From Polytrichum commune (Eukaryota > Streptophyta > Polytrichopsida > Polytrichales > Polytrichaceae), in the NCBI GenBank assembly GCA_950295325.1, contig CATNTY010000003.1, positions 1 to 64,000 on the forward strand: a DNA stretch of 64,000 nt. The letters run 5' to 3'. Numbering within the stretch: position 1 is the stretch's first letter; the number at the start of each line of letters is the position of its first letter. The notes under the pieces were generated by a model. The model saw only the letters and a list, made by a program, of their open reading frames with translations, was not told the origin of the DNA and searched no databases. This document shows positions 38,452 to 49,224 of this stretch, in pieces. Position numbers and translations under genes: made by a program.

Positions 38452-38757
38452 CGAGTTTGTAGATGGCCTCACTCTAGAACTGGAGAGGATCCACTCTTTC
38501 CGGACTTCAGCTTACCCCTGTCCACGAGCTAGCTTAGCTCCCCCTTCAGGACCTAATGACCACAGGCATATCCTGAGGCATGATAGTGCGCCCCATGTAA
38601 TTATGATTATACAAAATAACTCTAATTCGGGCTCGTACCGAAACGACTGGATTCGCGATTCCAGCATTCTTCCATTTTAAATTATCAGAATCCATATGTC
38701 AGCATCCGCAGAGATAAGCTGATGCTTGCCAAGGGAGGGGAGTTTTGCGATATAATT

Positions 38758-38978
38758 CCCCTGCGGGCCGGGCCCTTATTCGGAGTAACTGCGAACACTA
38801 GGTGTTCACAGTTGCTCCTGAACCGCAGGGGCTCCTATTTACCTCCTCGTATTGACTACCGGTCATCTGTGATGTCCGGCAGCCAATACTTAGATGGGCC
38901 TCTAAAGTTTTACCGCCCGGTCAATGAAATTGACACGAGCCGGTAAAACCTGATAATCCTTCGGTCGAAAATAGGGGA
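38758..38978 (+). repeat. Family A repeat with inverted interior (copy A8)
   Basis: The interior GCCGGGCCCTTATTCGGAGT...GCTCCTGAACC is reversed relative to all other copies, while the outer stem bases and the 3' half keep the usual orientation. The GAAGCGG inner hairpin is missing. Confidence 0.88.
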
Positions 38979-38983
38979 TTGAT

Positions 38984-39196
38984 TTGAAAATGTTAAGTCA
39001 GGGGATTTCAATGAAGGGGGATACATTATTTTCATTAAATATAAAGTTTATGGCTACACCCTTATTGGGGATTATAGCATTATATACTAAAATGGTAAAT
39101 TTTTGTATAAGTATCGGTGATGATATGGAATTAACACTCAAGCAATTTAAAGGGGCTATTAAGGAAGACAAGCAAATTTATAAAAAAGGAGGTTAA
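38984..39196 (+). CDS. Small unrecognised ORF before rnl
   Basis: 70 codons, MKMLSQGISMKGDTLFSLN, with one hydrophobic stretch (MATPLLGIIALYTKMVNFCISI) and a basic tail. It may overlap the undefined 5' end of rnl and so may not be a gene. Confidence 0.3.
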   Translation: MKMLSQGISMKGDTLFSLNIKFMATPLLGIIALYTKMVNFCISIGDDMELTLKQFKGAIKEDKQIYKKGG

Positions 39197-39864
39197 TCAT
39201 ACCAAAAGCCACATATTAACAAATAAAAAAATGTGGCGATCCTAAGGGAAACCTTAATATTAGTACTTCCCGAACCAAAACATTGTAGTAGGGAAAGGAA
39301 AGTAAATCAACCGAGACTCCGAAAGTAATGGTGAGTGAAATCGGACCAGCCTATCAATAATTTCAAAACTGAAATTTCTTTTGAACAAGATATTATTTTC
39401 AATAAATGAGCCACAGAAGGTGTTAGCCCTGTAAGGGTTGAAATTATTGTTTATCAAGTACGATGAGAGTTAACTTGTCGGAATAAAGGGGAACCATCCT
39501 CTAAGGGCTAAGTATTATAAATTTAGCGATAGTGAACAGTACTGTAAAGGAAAGTTGAAAAGAAAGTAGATGACTAGTGAAAAGATCCTGAATTAGTTGC
39601 TCTATAAGCAGTCGGAATTAAACTAAAATCATTTTTAGCAGAAATAACGACGTACCTTTTGCATAATGGGTCAGCAAGTTAATATGAGTAGCGAGGTTAA
39701 AAGCCCTAGCGAAAGCGACTGTACCATTATAATACAAAATATAAAGGTAACGGGATTATGTTACTGATATTAGACCCGAAACGAGGTGATCTTTCCATGG
39801 CCAGATTATAATGGATCGAACGGTTGAATGTTGCAAAATTCTCCGATGAGCTGTGGAAAGGGGT

Positions 39865-40236
39865 AAGCCTAATTGCCCAGTAAATGAGAAATTATTTACA
39901 ATATACCAACTCATAACGGTGAAACCTAAAGTTTAAAGTATTAAACCATGGCAATACCGTGGGAAGTCGTAATGTAGTAGAAACACGGTAACTAAAAAAC
40001 TATTTAGTTATTTTAATTTATCTAAAGATAAGTTCTCATTATTGACCCTGTAACGACTGAATCGAAAGATGAGACGTAGAAAACTGGTAGTCCAGTCTTG
40101 TTCCTTAAATAAGGACATGTCTATGTGACACGTTGGCACTTTACAGTTTCAACTTGCTATGTAAATTAAATTTGCTAAGGCAAGAGTAAAGTTGAAGGTA
40201 TAGTCTGAGCCTTAATGAAAATTAAGGATTAACTTG
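39865..40236 (+). other. rnl group I intron 1, no ORF
   Basis: Between GGAAAGGGGT and GAAAGGCC (domain II, E. coli about 787-800). R-like GTAACGACTGAATCG near 40050 and S-like AAGGTATAGTCTGAGCC near 40195. The T/G rule is obeyed. Confidence 0.75.
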
Positions 40237-41859
40237 GAAAGGCCATTCTGACCTCGAGATAGCTGATATTCCACGAAACATTTTTTAGAATGACACTTAC
40301 GATTATTTTGAAGATTTATGCAGGTACAGCACTATGAATTCCATACTCTGTGTTATAGCACAGGTTAAATTGGGGGGTGTTGCAACTCTACCATTGGAAA
40401 TTAATCTCGGAATGACATAAATTGATAGTAAGTATTCAGACTGTTCATGATAAGGTGGGCAGTCAAAACGGAAACAGCCGTGAGCATGTATTAAGGTCCC
40501 CAAATGGTTATTAAGTGAAATAAAGGAAGTTACTCTCTAAATACAGCTATAAAGTGAGCTTGGCAGTCGCTACCTTTTAATGATCGTGTAACAACGCAGT
40601 AGTCTAATGGAGTTTAGCACCGAAAATTTAACGGGTCTAGATAACCTACCGAAATCATGCCGCTTTGACATATTGCGCCTCTGGTTTCCTCTGGTTTAAT
40701 ATAATATGTTAAAGTTGGGTAGTGGAACATTCAGAACGGATGAAGAACAGTGTTTCATTGTTTGGACGTAACTGAAGAGATAATGCTGACATGAGTAACG
40801 TAGAAAGAAGTTATAATACTTCTCGCCGAATACGAAAGGGTTGTCCAGTAAAGTTAAACTGCTGGACGTTATAGCGGCCTCTAAGCTACAAAACCAATGT
40901 TTTGTGTGATGAGTTTTTCACAGAAAGTCTATTAGACCAGGAAAAGAATGTGAATTGCTACCGTACCCTAAACCGACACAGGTTCGTTGGTAGAGAATAC
41001 TAAGGCGTAGAGATAATGCTTGTAAAGGAACTCGGCAAGTTGTCCTCATAAGTTTGGCAATAAGAGGAGCCATTGACAAATTGACAAGATTTTAAATGGT
41101 GTCACAGAATCGGAGGCCACGACTGTTTAATTAAAACACAGACATCTGCTACGATTAATTTATTTGTATAGGTGTTGAATTTTGCCCCATGCCATCAACA
41201 TAAGGTCTGCGAGTTAAAATATGCGGATTGAAAGTCTGGTTAATGGCGGTCTGTTGAGGCCGTGTGTGCAAGTTTTTAACTTGCTATTATGCGAATTGTT
41301 TAATTCGTGTATAGTATAAACACTATTCACTGTATGCTTGAAATCTTTGGTAAATAGTAACTTAATACTCTCAGAGTGATAATTTAAAGTTAATAAAAAG
41401 ATAACTAGCAGGAATAAACAAATTCCCCAACGACTACACGTGAAATAAAAAGATATAGTCTAATGACTCGGCCAGCATCAATCTGGCAGGATGATGCTGA
41501 CCAATTTAAATTGAATATTATAAAAGTAACCAGTTTGAAATTTTCATTCTGGATTTCTCTCCAAGATTTGTTTCTTGTTCTTTTTTTTTTTAATCTTCTC
41601 TCCTGAAAGAGGGAAAATATTTCCTTTCGGCATTTTGTTTAAGCTTAAGCTTAAAAATATTAAACAATTATCAATGAAAACAATTATTACCACAAAATTA
41701 TCATCTAGATTTATCAAAAACAATATTTTATCTTTTGGATTTATATCTACTCGAAAATTGTCTAGAGGTTTACCTAAATTTAATCTAAAACCTGTTGTAA
41801 GTTATAACGAACCCCTAGAACAAAAAAAATCCATTTTTAACACATGGAAAGATAGATCT

Positions 41860-41964
41860 TCTTCGCGCTCTTTGATCGCCCTCTAAAGAGGGCGGCCTAA
41901 GCGCGAAGAACTTCCACTAATCGATGATTTGCGAAGGCAAATCTACATCGATTAGCGGGGTTTG
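41860..41964 (-). repeat. Family C double hairpin inside a HEG (copy C9)
   Basis: Variant stems CTTCGCGCTC...GCGCGAAG and ACTAATCGATG...CATCGATTAG: changed on both sides, so pairing is kept. Confidence 0.88.
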
Positions 41965-42081
41965 TTTATAGATGGGTAAATAAAACAAATGGGAAAGATT
42001 ACTTAGGAAGCACTTCAAATGCCCAAAGTAGACTATCTCAATATTTTGATTTAAAAACCCTAAGCATTTTTAATATGCCAA

Positions 42082-42206
42082 TTCCCTGCGGAATAGGACG
42101 TGCGTAGCCGTCCCCCTCCGCAGGGACTGTGATTCTCTTTTTGCTAGGGACCTACGGCCCATGCAAAAAGCGTCTTACGACCGTCTTACGACCGTCGAAT
42201 CACTGT
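42082..42206 (+). repeat. Family B double hairpin inside a HEG, long form (copy B13)
   Basis: Cuts the GIY-YIG domain between NMP and YKAILKYG. Has the duplicated CGTCTTACGAC of B8. Confidence 0.9.
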
Positions 42207-42852
42207 TATAAAGCTATATTGAAATACGGCCATTCTAATTTTATTTTTGAAGTTGTTGAAATCTGTGAGCCTGAAAATGTTGTCCAAAGAGAGCAATATT
42301 ATTTAGACAAATTTGATTTTGATTACAATGTGTTAGAAAAAGCTAACTCCCTATTTGGATTTAAACATTCAGCAGAAACATTGGATAAAATGAAAGGTCG
42401 CCAAAACGCGTTAGGGTTAAACCATAGTTTTGAAACTCTTGAGAAATTGAGAGAAGCTCAAACTGGTAAAACCCATTCACCAGAAGCTTTAGATAAAATG
42501 AGAGAACAATGGGCAATTAGAAAATTAGATATGAATTCTTCAATTGAAGATAGCAGTAATTTGTTAAATTCTAGAAAAAAAATCCAGGGTACAATAGTAA
42601 TTATTACAAATGTTGAAACTAACTTGTCAACTGAATATATTTCTATCACTGAAGCGGCAAAAGCCCTGAATGTCACTCGAACTACTCTGCGGACTTATAT
42701 TAAAAATAAAAAAGAATTTGTTTTATTTAAACAAGTCGGGAGCGAATCAGTGAAAAGTAAATATCTAGTAACAGAGAAAAAATCAAATTAATATTCTTGT
42801 ACCCCTCCCTTTTTCATATTCAAGGCGATTAGAGTCAATGCTTAACTATAAG

Positions 42853-43514
42853 GATTAGTTTCTAATATTACTACCATATTAGGGTCCTTTTTAAATTTAA
42901 CTATATGCTGGAACATCTTTTTAATAAGTTGTTTTTCTTTGGTTTTATATTAATCTTAGCTTAATGTGCTAAAATAATATTTAAACTACGACAGCCGTGC
43001 CATTTTAAGCACGGCAAATACTATTTAGATTATACTAAAGTAATTCATCAAAATATATTCATGAACACACCCCCGCTGATCGACGTAGATTTGCCTTCGC
43101 AAATCGACGATCAGTGGGAGGTCTGACGCGCTTAGGCCGCTCTACGCTAATTGAATCCCGTTGGTCTGACTAGACCAACGTTATTCAATTTTGCGCAGTA
43201 ATTCTGACTGATGCTGGTCTAGACAGACCAGCACAAGTCATAAAACTAAGGCCGATCAAAGAGCGCGTCAAACTTATTTTTACAGACAATCAGCAGGGAA
43301 TTACTAGAGATATCAACTTCACGAGAAGTGTAGGTTAGTATCCTAGTTCCCTCAGAGACTAAACGTTAAACAAAAACTATATTTCGTTAATTTCTTACTC
43401 CTATAATATATAATAATTCATTTCGTATATTATATACTATAACCCCCTCTTGGGGTAAATAATTTAATTTGTTTTTGATGATATAGTCCAAATATTTATA
43501 ACATTATAAATATA
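42853..43514 (+). other. rnl group I intron 3
   Basis: Separates CTTAACTATAAG from CCTAAGGTAGCG. Core: AACTATATGCTGGAACATC near 42900, GACAATCAGCAGGGAA near 43286, CCTCAGAGACTAAACG near 43348 and TGATATAGTCCAA near 43479. A 200-bp composite C-D-C palindrome (43072-43271) fills the loop before the second element. The exact splice sites are uncertain by a few bases. Confidence 0.72.
43072..43271 (+). repeat. Composite C-D-C palindrome, third copy (C10)
   Basis: Nearly identical to the left arm at 12754-12961; differences include GCTCTACGC for GCCCTACGC and GGCCGATC for GGGCGATC. Here it is solitary, without an opposing arm or HEG. Confidence 0.88.
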
Positions 43515-44339
43515 AAAGCCTAAGGTAGCGAAATTTATTGTCCGTTAAATGCGGTCCCGCATGAATAAAGTAACGATGGTCTCACTGTCTCTACAAGCAT
43601 CTCAGTGAAATTGAACTAGCCGTGCAGATGCGGCTTACCTCCGGGTGGACGGGAAGACCCTATGCAGCTTTACTGTAGTTAGTTATCACATTCTCATAAA
43701 CTTTGTGTAGCGTATAAGGTTAATGTTTGTTTTAATAGGCAAAAAGTCGATAGACACAGTTGAAACACCTTTCTTAGTTTTATGTTAATGTTCACCTAAT
43801 CTATTTTATTTAGTAAAAGTTTACTGATTAGGGATAAATGACTAATTGGCAGTTTGTCTGGGGCGGACGTCTTTAATAGAGTATCAGAGACATCCACAAG
43901 GTATGTTTTAAATTGGATGGAGACCAAGAAAGCCATAGACGGTATAATAAGGTATAATGACTTAAGCATGCTTAACTGAGAGACCCATAAGTCAACCAGA
44001 TACGAAAGTAGGGCATAATGATCCGGCGGTATATTATGGAATAGCCGTCGCACAATAGATAAAAGTTACGCTAGGGATAACAGGCTGATAGTCCGCGAGA
44101 GTACATATTGTCCGGACTGTTTGGCACCTCGATGTCGACTCATCCTATCCTCCGGGTGCACAAGCTTGGAAGGGTTCGGCTGTTCGCCGATTAAAAGGGT
44201 ACGCGAGTTGGGTTCGTTTTTCCTCTGACGAAGGAAAATAGATTTAAGATAATTAATTACTATAAAAAGTGTAAACCCAATAAAAGAAATAGTAAACCAT
44301 ATTGACTAGAAATAACTTCTGATAATATTTTATTAGACA

Positions 44340-44695
44340 GTAAGTTGTATGGTACTAATCTTAGTTACGAGGCTAACCTTTTCTAAAGGTTTTGTTCTGA
44401 ATTATTCTGGAATGGTAATTTAATTACCCAGAATATAAACCCAGATCTTACGAAGACGAGGGTTTAATTGACCCGTGGATTAGTTATAGTCCCAGCCAGC
44501 TTCGCTGGCAGGTTGATAAGCAGATGATCCAAATTTTCGCAGATTCAATTCCTGGCTCCTAGTAGCCAGGTTAGGATTAACCTACCGATATTTGGGGATA
44601 GTTTTGAGTCCTATAATCGCCTGAATCAAAAATTATACGGCAAATAGGATATTCAAGACAATATAACTCGTGTTTTCACTTTATAAAATCAAAAT
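44340..44695 (+). promoter_or_regulatory. Structured module ahead of a LAGLIDADG HEG (copy 2)
   Basis: Second copy of the module at 25143, in an unrelated intron and before an unrelated nuclease. The conserved blocks are in the same order, and the loops differ (here CCAGCCAGCTTCGCTGGCAGG and CCTGGCTCCTAGTAGCCAGG replace other hairpins). Confidence 0.6.
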
Positions 44696-45319
44696 ATGCC
44701 AAATTCAAATACATTACTACCTGGATCATTGAATTCAGTGTTAATAGGAATCCTCCTAGGAGATGGATACATATCCCGAACTGCTCCTACTAGAAATAGT
44801 AGATTTGAAATGAGTTTTGGTCAACATTCACTATCATTTGCTGAAAAAATTGGAGAATTATTTAAAGAATTTATGAGTAATCCGGTTAAAGCAGTAAATT
44901 TAAAGTTAAGAGACAAAACTTATGTGAATTATAGATTAAAAACATCTACTTTGCCTGTATTTAATCAGTATCATGACATGTTTTATAGTTGGAACTCTGA
45001 AAAAGGTAAATATGTAAAAGTAGTACCAAAAAATATCTCAGAGTTTATGGACCCTATTGTCCTAGCATACTTGATTATGTCTGACGGAAATTTTGATAAA
45101 AACAGAAACAGAGTACGTATTTATTCTAACAGTTTCACCAAAGAAGAAGTTCAAATTCTAGCTGATGCTATTAACTCTAAATTAGGGATTTCTGTAGGAG
45201 TCTTACATGATCGAAAAGATCAATGGATTATAACTATTGGAGCTAAACAATTAGATTTATTGAGACAAACTGTGTCAATACATTTTACTCCATGTATGCT
45301 TTACAGACTAGGTTTATAA
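44696..45319 (+). CDS. LAGLIDADG homing endonuclease in rnl intron 4
   Basis: 207 aa, intact, no hydrophobic prefix. Motif 1 LIGILLGDGYI at residues 16-26, motif 2 LAYLIMSDGNF near residue 122, C-terminus CMLYRLGL, TAA. LAGLIDADG_2 type. The ATG is the first codon after the module's CTCGTGTTTTCACTTTA block. Confidence 0.88.
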   Translation: MPNSNTLLPGSLNSVLIGILLGDGYISRTAPTRNSRFEMSFGQHSLSFAEKIGELFKEFMSNPVKAVNLKLRDKTYVNYRLKTSTLPVFNQYHDMFYSWNSEKGKYVKVVPKNISEFMDPIVLAYLIMSDGNFDKNRNRVRIYSNSFTKEEVQILADAINSKLGISVGVLHDRKDQWIITIGAKQLDLLRQTVSIHFTPCMLYRLGL

Positions 45320-45690
45320 GTGGGATTTCAATTTTTAGTAATTAATTATCAAATAAAATTTGAGCCCCTTATCTGATTGTAAAATTTACATCAGAAAGAA
45401 AACTGGAGAAATTGCAAGGAAAACTTTAAAATAAAGTCAATTTGCAGCCGAGTCCGATAAGTGGAATTTAAGAGTCATTTTGCTAGATGTATTTGACGGC
45501 TTAAAATTATCGTAAAGGTTCAACGACTACCAGGTGAGCATTCACAGCAATAATCCTGGCACGAATTTCCAGCATTAATTAATCTCAAGTTCCTTGGGTT
45601 TGATTGATGATGACATAGTCTGAACAGTAGTGTGAATTACTGAAGTAGCGATTAAATGTCGCTACGATAACAAAATTGTTAATACGACGT

Positions 45691-45981
45691 AAACAAATAA
45701 TTTATTAACCCCATCCGGGGGACCTACTAAACTGACTTGCGTCGTCAAAGGGAACTTAATGCTGGAAAACCCTTATAAGTTTTTTTTGTACTGCTTAAAA
45801 TTAAGTAGCAGTGATAATCTAAAAAAGATTGGGCAATCAGCAGGAAAATTCAATTCCTCAGAGACTTTACGTTTCCATCTTTATTTTCTCGTCACTCTAA
45901 AGAAGTGTCGGGTTAAAGATAAGATATAGTCCGCCTTGTTTGAATGCTGACCTGAGCTTCGGGTCACACAAACATTTAATG
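45691..45981 (+). other. rnl group I intron 5, no ORF
   Basis: Between AATACGACGT and GAGTCAGTATGG. Core: TTAATGCTGGAAAACCC near 45756, GGGCAATCAGCAGGAAA near 45831, CCTCAGAGACTTTACG near 45857 and AAGATATAGTCCG near 45920. Only 10 nt of exon separate it from intron 4. Confidence 0.82.
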
Positions 45982-46330
45982 GAGTCAGTATGGTCCCTAT
46001 CTTCCGGAGGGACAAATAGTGAACAGAGGTTGGCCTCTTCGTACGAAAGGATCAGACGGCTGTGTTTCTATAGTGTACCAATTGTTGGCTAAAGCTGGCA
46101 CAGTTGGGTAGCCACAAACATAACGGATAAGCGCTGAAAGCATATCAAGCGCGAAACCGCCCTCTAGATACTATCTTTAGTTTTCAAAACTAAATAGATA
46201 AGAAATAGAACATTTCTTGAATAGGGTGCAAGTTAAATTGTTGTGAAACATTAAGCTTAGCACTACTAATTTATCAATTGGCTGAGTGTTATCATATCAT
46301 TTTTGTTTTTATTTGTAAAAAGAATTATCC

Positions 46331-46446
46331 TCCTTAAGTTAATAGATTCAGGTTGGTCTGCCTAGACCAACCTGCATCTATTTTACTCAGGTAATTCTGA
46401 CTGAAGCTGGTCTAGCCAGACCAGCTTAAGTCAGAAAACCTGAGGA
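46331..46446 (-). repeat. Family E double hairpin (copy E4)
   Basis: Reverse, without the extension; linker CTCAGG and flank CCTGAGG. Confidence 0.88.
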
Positions 46447-47169
46447 GATCCGTCTACGTTGTAAACGGTCCTCCTTAAGACGAACCTTCGGATCTAACAG
46501 ATCCTCAGTGCCTGGGTCATTAATGCTTTGCATTAAGATCTAAAGCTACGGCGCATGCGAGATCATGGGGACGGAAGTTGTGCTTTTTCCTCCTTCATAT
46601 GACTATTGTCAGACATCAGCCTAGTTGGGGCCCCGAAAACTTTTGTAAAAGTTTTAATCAAAACTTAGAGGGGTAAACTTTACAAATCTAAAGCTACGGC
46701 GCATGCGAAATCTAGAAGAGGAGGATGGGTTTTTTTCTTTTTTAATTTTAAATATAAGAGATGGATTTTTATTTTATAGAAATCTATCGAAACCTGCTTA
46801 TCGTTGGGTGGATTTACCTCCTAGACAACGAATCAACCCGTAATATTCAACATCCTTAATAAGGCCCTGCCCGGCAACTGCGCTTTCAGCGCACGTCACA
46901 AGCAGGGGCAGATATGAGATTAGTCTCTAAGTTTTCCCTGCAGGGATATCCCTAAACCGGAGGTATCCTCCTTACGGAGGATGACTGCGAGACTGTTTCA
47001 ATATACTCTGCCTCATTAAGGACAGAGCATATTGGTCTCGCAGTCACCCCGGGCATAGGGATGCCAGGGCGGCCCTTCCTGGGAATTTAGAAATAAATAA
47101 ATAAATAGCCTAAAATGAAATCTTATTAAATATGTTAAGTTAAATCTAGGCAGTAAATCCTTAAACCAA

Positions 47170-47224
47170 CCCCAAATAATCGGTGTAGATTTGCCTTCGC
47201 AAATCACCGATTAGGAGTACTCAG
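47170..47224 (+). repeat. Family C, first hairpin plus remnant (copy C11)
   Basis: AATAATCGGTGTAGATTTGCC...CACCGATT then GGAGTACTCAG; the second hairpin is lost. Confidence 0.8.
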
Positions 47225-47418
47225 CTGGCAATTTAGCCGGGTTGAAACAACAAATTATCAAAGTCTGAAGTAATTAAAACATTTCTCGCTTTATTACAAC
47301 AAATTATCAGGGTCCCTGTGTATTTTGCTTCGCAAAATTACTTTTTCGCTTACTCCCTTGCCTTTGCCAGGAGCTAGCGAAAACCGCGAAAATATTAACG
47401 GGCCATAGTGTTCTCCGA

Positions 47419-47545
47419 TCCCTGCGGAATAGGACGTGCGTAGCCGTCCCCCTCCGCAGGGAAGGCCCTGCGGAATAGGACGTGCGTAGCCGTCCCCCTC
47501 CGCAGGGACTGTAAATTGGCGTCTTACGACGGTCAATTTACAGTT
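47419..47545 (+). repeat. Family B, hairpin 1 in tandem (copy B14)
   Basis: Two successive copies of hairpin 1 joined by AAGG, then hairpin 2. Confidence 0.9.
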
Positions 47546-47810
47546 GGCTTAGCCAATCGGGCTCGGTCATCTCTGATGTCCGGCAGCCAATACTGAGGTC
47601 CTAAATTTCGGGAGAGATTCCCTGTAATTAGGGGGAATAATCTATTTTTGCTGCATCTACGTTGCAGTATTTCCAAAAGTTGCTGGGCTGCCAAGTCCTT
47701 AACAAAATTTTGGAGAAATATCAGGGTCTCTCTAATTAGATTAAGAGGGATTCCCTGTATTTCGCGTCTTTCTGGTGAAGATTCATCTCCATCCCATAAG
47801 ACCTTACCAT

Positions 47811-47876
47811 TACTGCAGCTGCGCTGCCGCACTCCAAATTGGTTATGGGCTGTAAGTCCTTACACCATTTTGGTGA
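47811..47876 (+). repeat. Family G element
   Basis: ACTGCAGCTGCGCTGCCGCACTCC, then TTATGGGCTGTAAGTCC and ACACCATTTTGGTG. Confidence 0.7.
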
Positions 47877-48450
47877 AATATTATAAGTTATGGGGTCCCT
47901 CTAACCGCGTCATAAGTATACTCACGGCACGGGGGATTTTCCTAACACCCCCACCTCGGGCGTCAATTGACGTCCCGCCCTTTTTCAACCCTATGTTCAG
48001 TACGCCGCGGCCCCGTCGAAGGCGGGGGATTGGCGGGGCAAAGTCTACACGGCAGCGTCCCCGCAGGATTGCTTGGCAATCTTTGGGTCAGGAGCAGCTT
48101 AGCCAATCGGGGTAACTGGACAAAGGAACAGGGCGGTCGTTCCTATTTCTAAGTTCTGGGGTCCCTCTAATAAAAAATTGAACCGAGTTGTTCTGACCAG
48201 ACCTACTCGCTTCAATTATGTTATGAATTTTGACTGATGAAGTCAAAAACATAATTGCGACACAGGCGTCATGGGTAACGTCGTCGTGCCGTCTTAACCG
48301 CGCCATGAGTATACTTCCGGCGCGGGGGATTCTCCTAACGCCCTTTTCCGGCAGGGCGGATGCTAGAATAAGGCAGGCTTTATAAAATAAGTCAGCCAAA
48401 TATAGGAACACAAAACATGAAGTCATAAGATCGATAAATCAAATCATACC

Positions 48451-49224
48451 ATGCTAAACACAACACACTTTATTAGTTCTCCTTTAGAACAATTTGAAGT
48501 TACAAACTTAATAGGAATTAATGCACCTATATTAGGTTTTTTTAATTTAACTTTAACAAACTTAGCTCTTTACTCTATTGTATTATTATTTTTAACACTT
48601 GGTCTACACTTCGTGTCAAGTAATAATAGAAAATTAGTTCCATCTAAATGGTCTATTGCTTTAGAAAGTTCATTTGCAAGTATAAACACAATGGTTAGAG
48701 ATCAAATAGGAACAACGAATGAAGTATACCTTCCATTCATCTATTCTCTATTCTTTTTCATTATCATTGCTAATCTAACTGGTAATGTGCCTTATAACTA
48801 CACTATAACTACATCTGTCGTAGTAAGTTTAGGGCTAAGTTTAACAATCTTTATTGGGGTTACAATCTTAGCTTTATCAATTCACAAAGTAAGATTCTTC
48901 TCATTCTTTATTCCATCCGGAACACCTTTAGCTTTAGTACCTTTATTAGTTTTAATTGAACTAATTTCTTACTTAGCTAGAGCCGTTTCTTTAGGAGTAC
49001 GATTATTTGCTAATATGGTAGCTGGACATACACTATTAAAAATCTTAAGTAGCTTGTTATTTACAATGTTCACAAGTAGCGCTCTAATGTTTGTAGTTAC
49101 TCTAGTACCATTTGCTATCTTCGTTGCCTTAATTGGATTAGAATTAGCAGTTTCAGTAATCCAGGCTTACGTTTTCAGCATTCTAGTTTGTTCATATCTA
49201 AAAGACGCTATTGACCTACACTAA
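48451..49224 (+). CDS. atp6: ATP synthase subunit 6 (subunit a)
   Basis: 257 aa, no intron. N-terminal SPLEQFEVTNLIG, helix 3 region LYSIVLLFLTLGLHFVS, VPYNYTITTSVVVSL, then the proton-channel segment LARAVSLGVRLFANMVAGHTLLKI with the essential Arg and the C-terminal helix LIGLELAVSVIQAYVFSILVCSYLKDA. Full length, apparently functional. Fo membrane sector, proton half-channel. Confidence 0.97.
   Translation: MLNTTHFISSPLEQFEVTNLIGINAPILGFFNLTLTNLALYSIVLLFLTLGLHFVSSNNRKLVPSKWSIALESSFASINTMVRDQIGTTNEVYLPFIYSLFFFIIIANLTGNVPYNYTITTSVVVSLGLSLTIFIGVTILALSIHKVRFFSFFIPSGTPLALVPLLVLIELISYLARAVSLGVRLFANMVAGHTLLKILSSLLFTMFTSSALMFVVTLVPFAIFVALIGLELAVSVIQAYVFSILVCSYLKDAIDLH

Larger units (their letters stand above)
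41674..42791 (+). pseudogene. GIY-YIG HEG split by two palindromes
   Basis: ATG 41674 (MKTIITTKLSSRF) leads to about 41859, then family C copy C9, then VYRWVNKTNGKDYLGSTSNAQ (about 41965-42080), family B copy B13, then YKAILKYGHSNFIFEVVEI, REQYYLDKFDFDYNV and repeated HSAETLDKMK / HSFETLEKLR / HSPEALDKMR DNA-binding modules to TAA 42791. The three parts together equal one normal GIY-YIG enzyme but are in different frames. Confidence 0.8.
41251..42840 (+). other. rnl group I intron 2 with GIY-YIG gene
   Basis: Between GGCGGT and CTTAACTATAAG in domain IV. Core: TAACTAGCAGGAATAAA near 41401, CCCAACGACTACACGTG near 41426 and AAAGATATAGTCTAATG near 41447; the HEG is downstream of the core. Confidence 0.75.
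44215..45680 (+). other. rnl group I intron 4 with LAGLIDADG gene
   Basis: Between GAGTTGGGTT and AATACGACGT (domain V). The core lies after the ORF: AAATTGCAAGGAAAAC near 45409, GGTTCAACGACTACCAG near 45517 and GACATAGTCTGAACAG near 45613. The region before the ORF is the structured module described at 44340. Confidence 0.78.
39190..46285 (+). rRNA. rnl: Large subunit ribosomal RNA (five introns)
   Basis: Exons by conserved 23S blocks: about 39190-39864 (AAATCAACCGAGACTCC, GGATCGAACGGTTGAATG), 40237-41250 (GAAAGGCC, CTCGAGATAGCTG, TAATGGCGGT), mini-exon about 42841-42852 (CTTAACTATAAG), about 43515-44214 (CCTAAGGTAGCGAAATT, GGACGGGAAGACCCTATG, CTAGGGATAACAGGCTGAT, TACGCGAGTTGGGTT), 10-nt exon 45681-45690 (AATACGACGT), 45982-46285 (GAGTCAGTATGGTCCCTATC, the CTTCGTACGAAAGGATCAG sarcin-ricin-distal block). 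5' and 3' ends are approximate. The peptidyl transferase and A-site regions are complete. Confidence 0.93.
46286..48450. other. rnl to atp6 spacer, repeat-dense
   Basis: No gene recognised in 2.2 kb. Holds family E (46331), half of a family C element (47170), tandem family B copies (47419), family G (47811) and several GC hairpins (GGTCTCGCAGTC...GACTGCGAGAC; GCGCTTTCAGCGC). The ORFs seen here run across palindromes. Confidence 0.6.
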
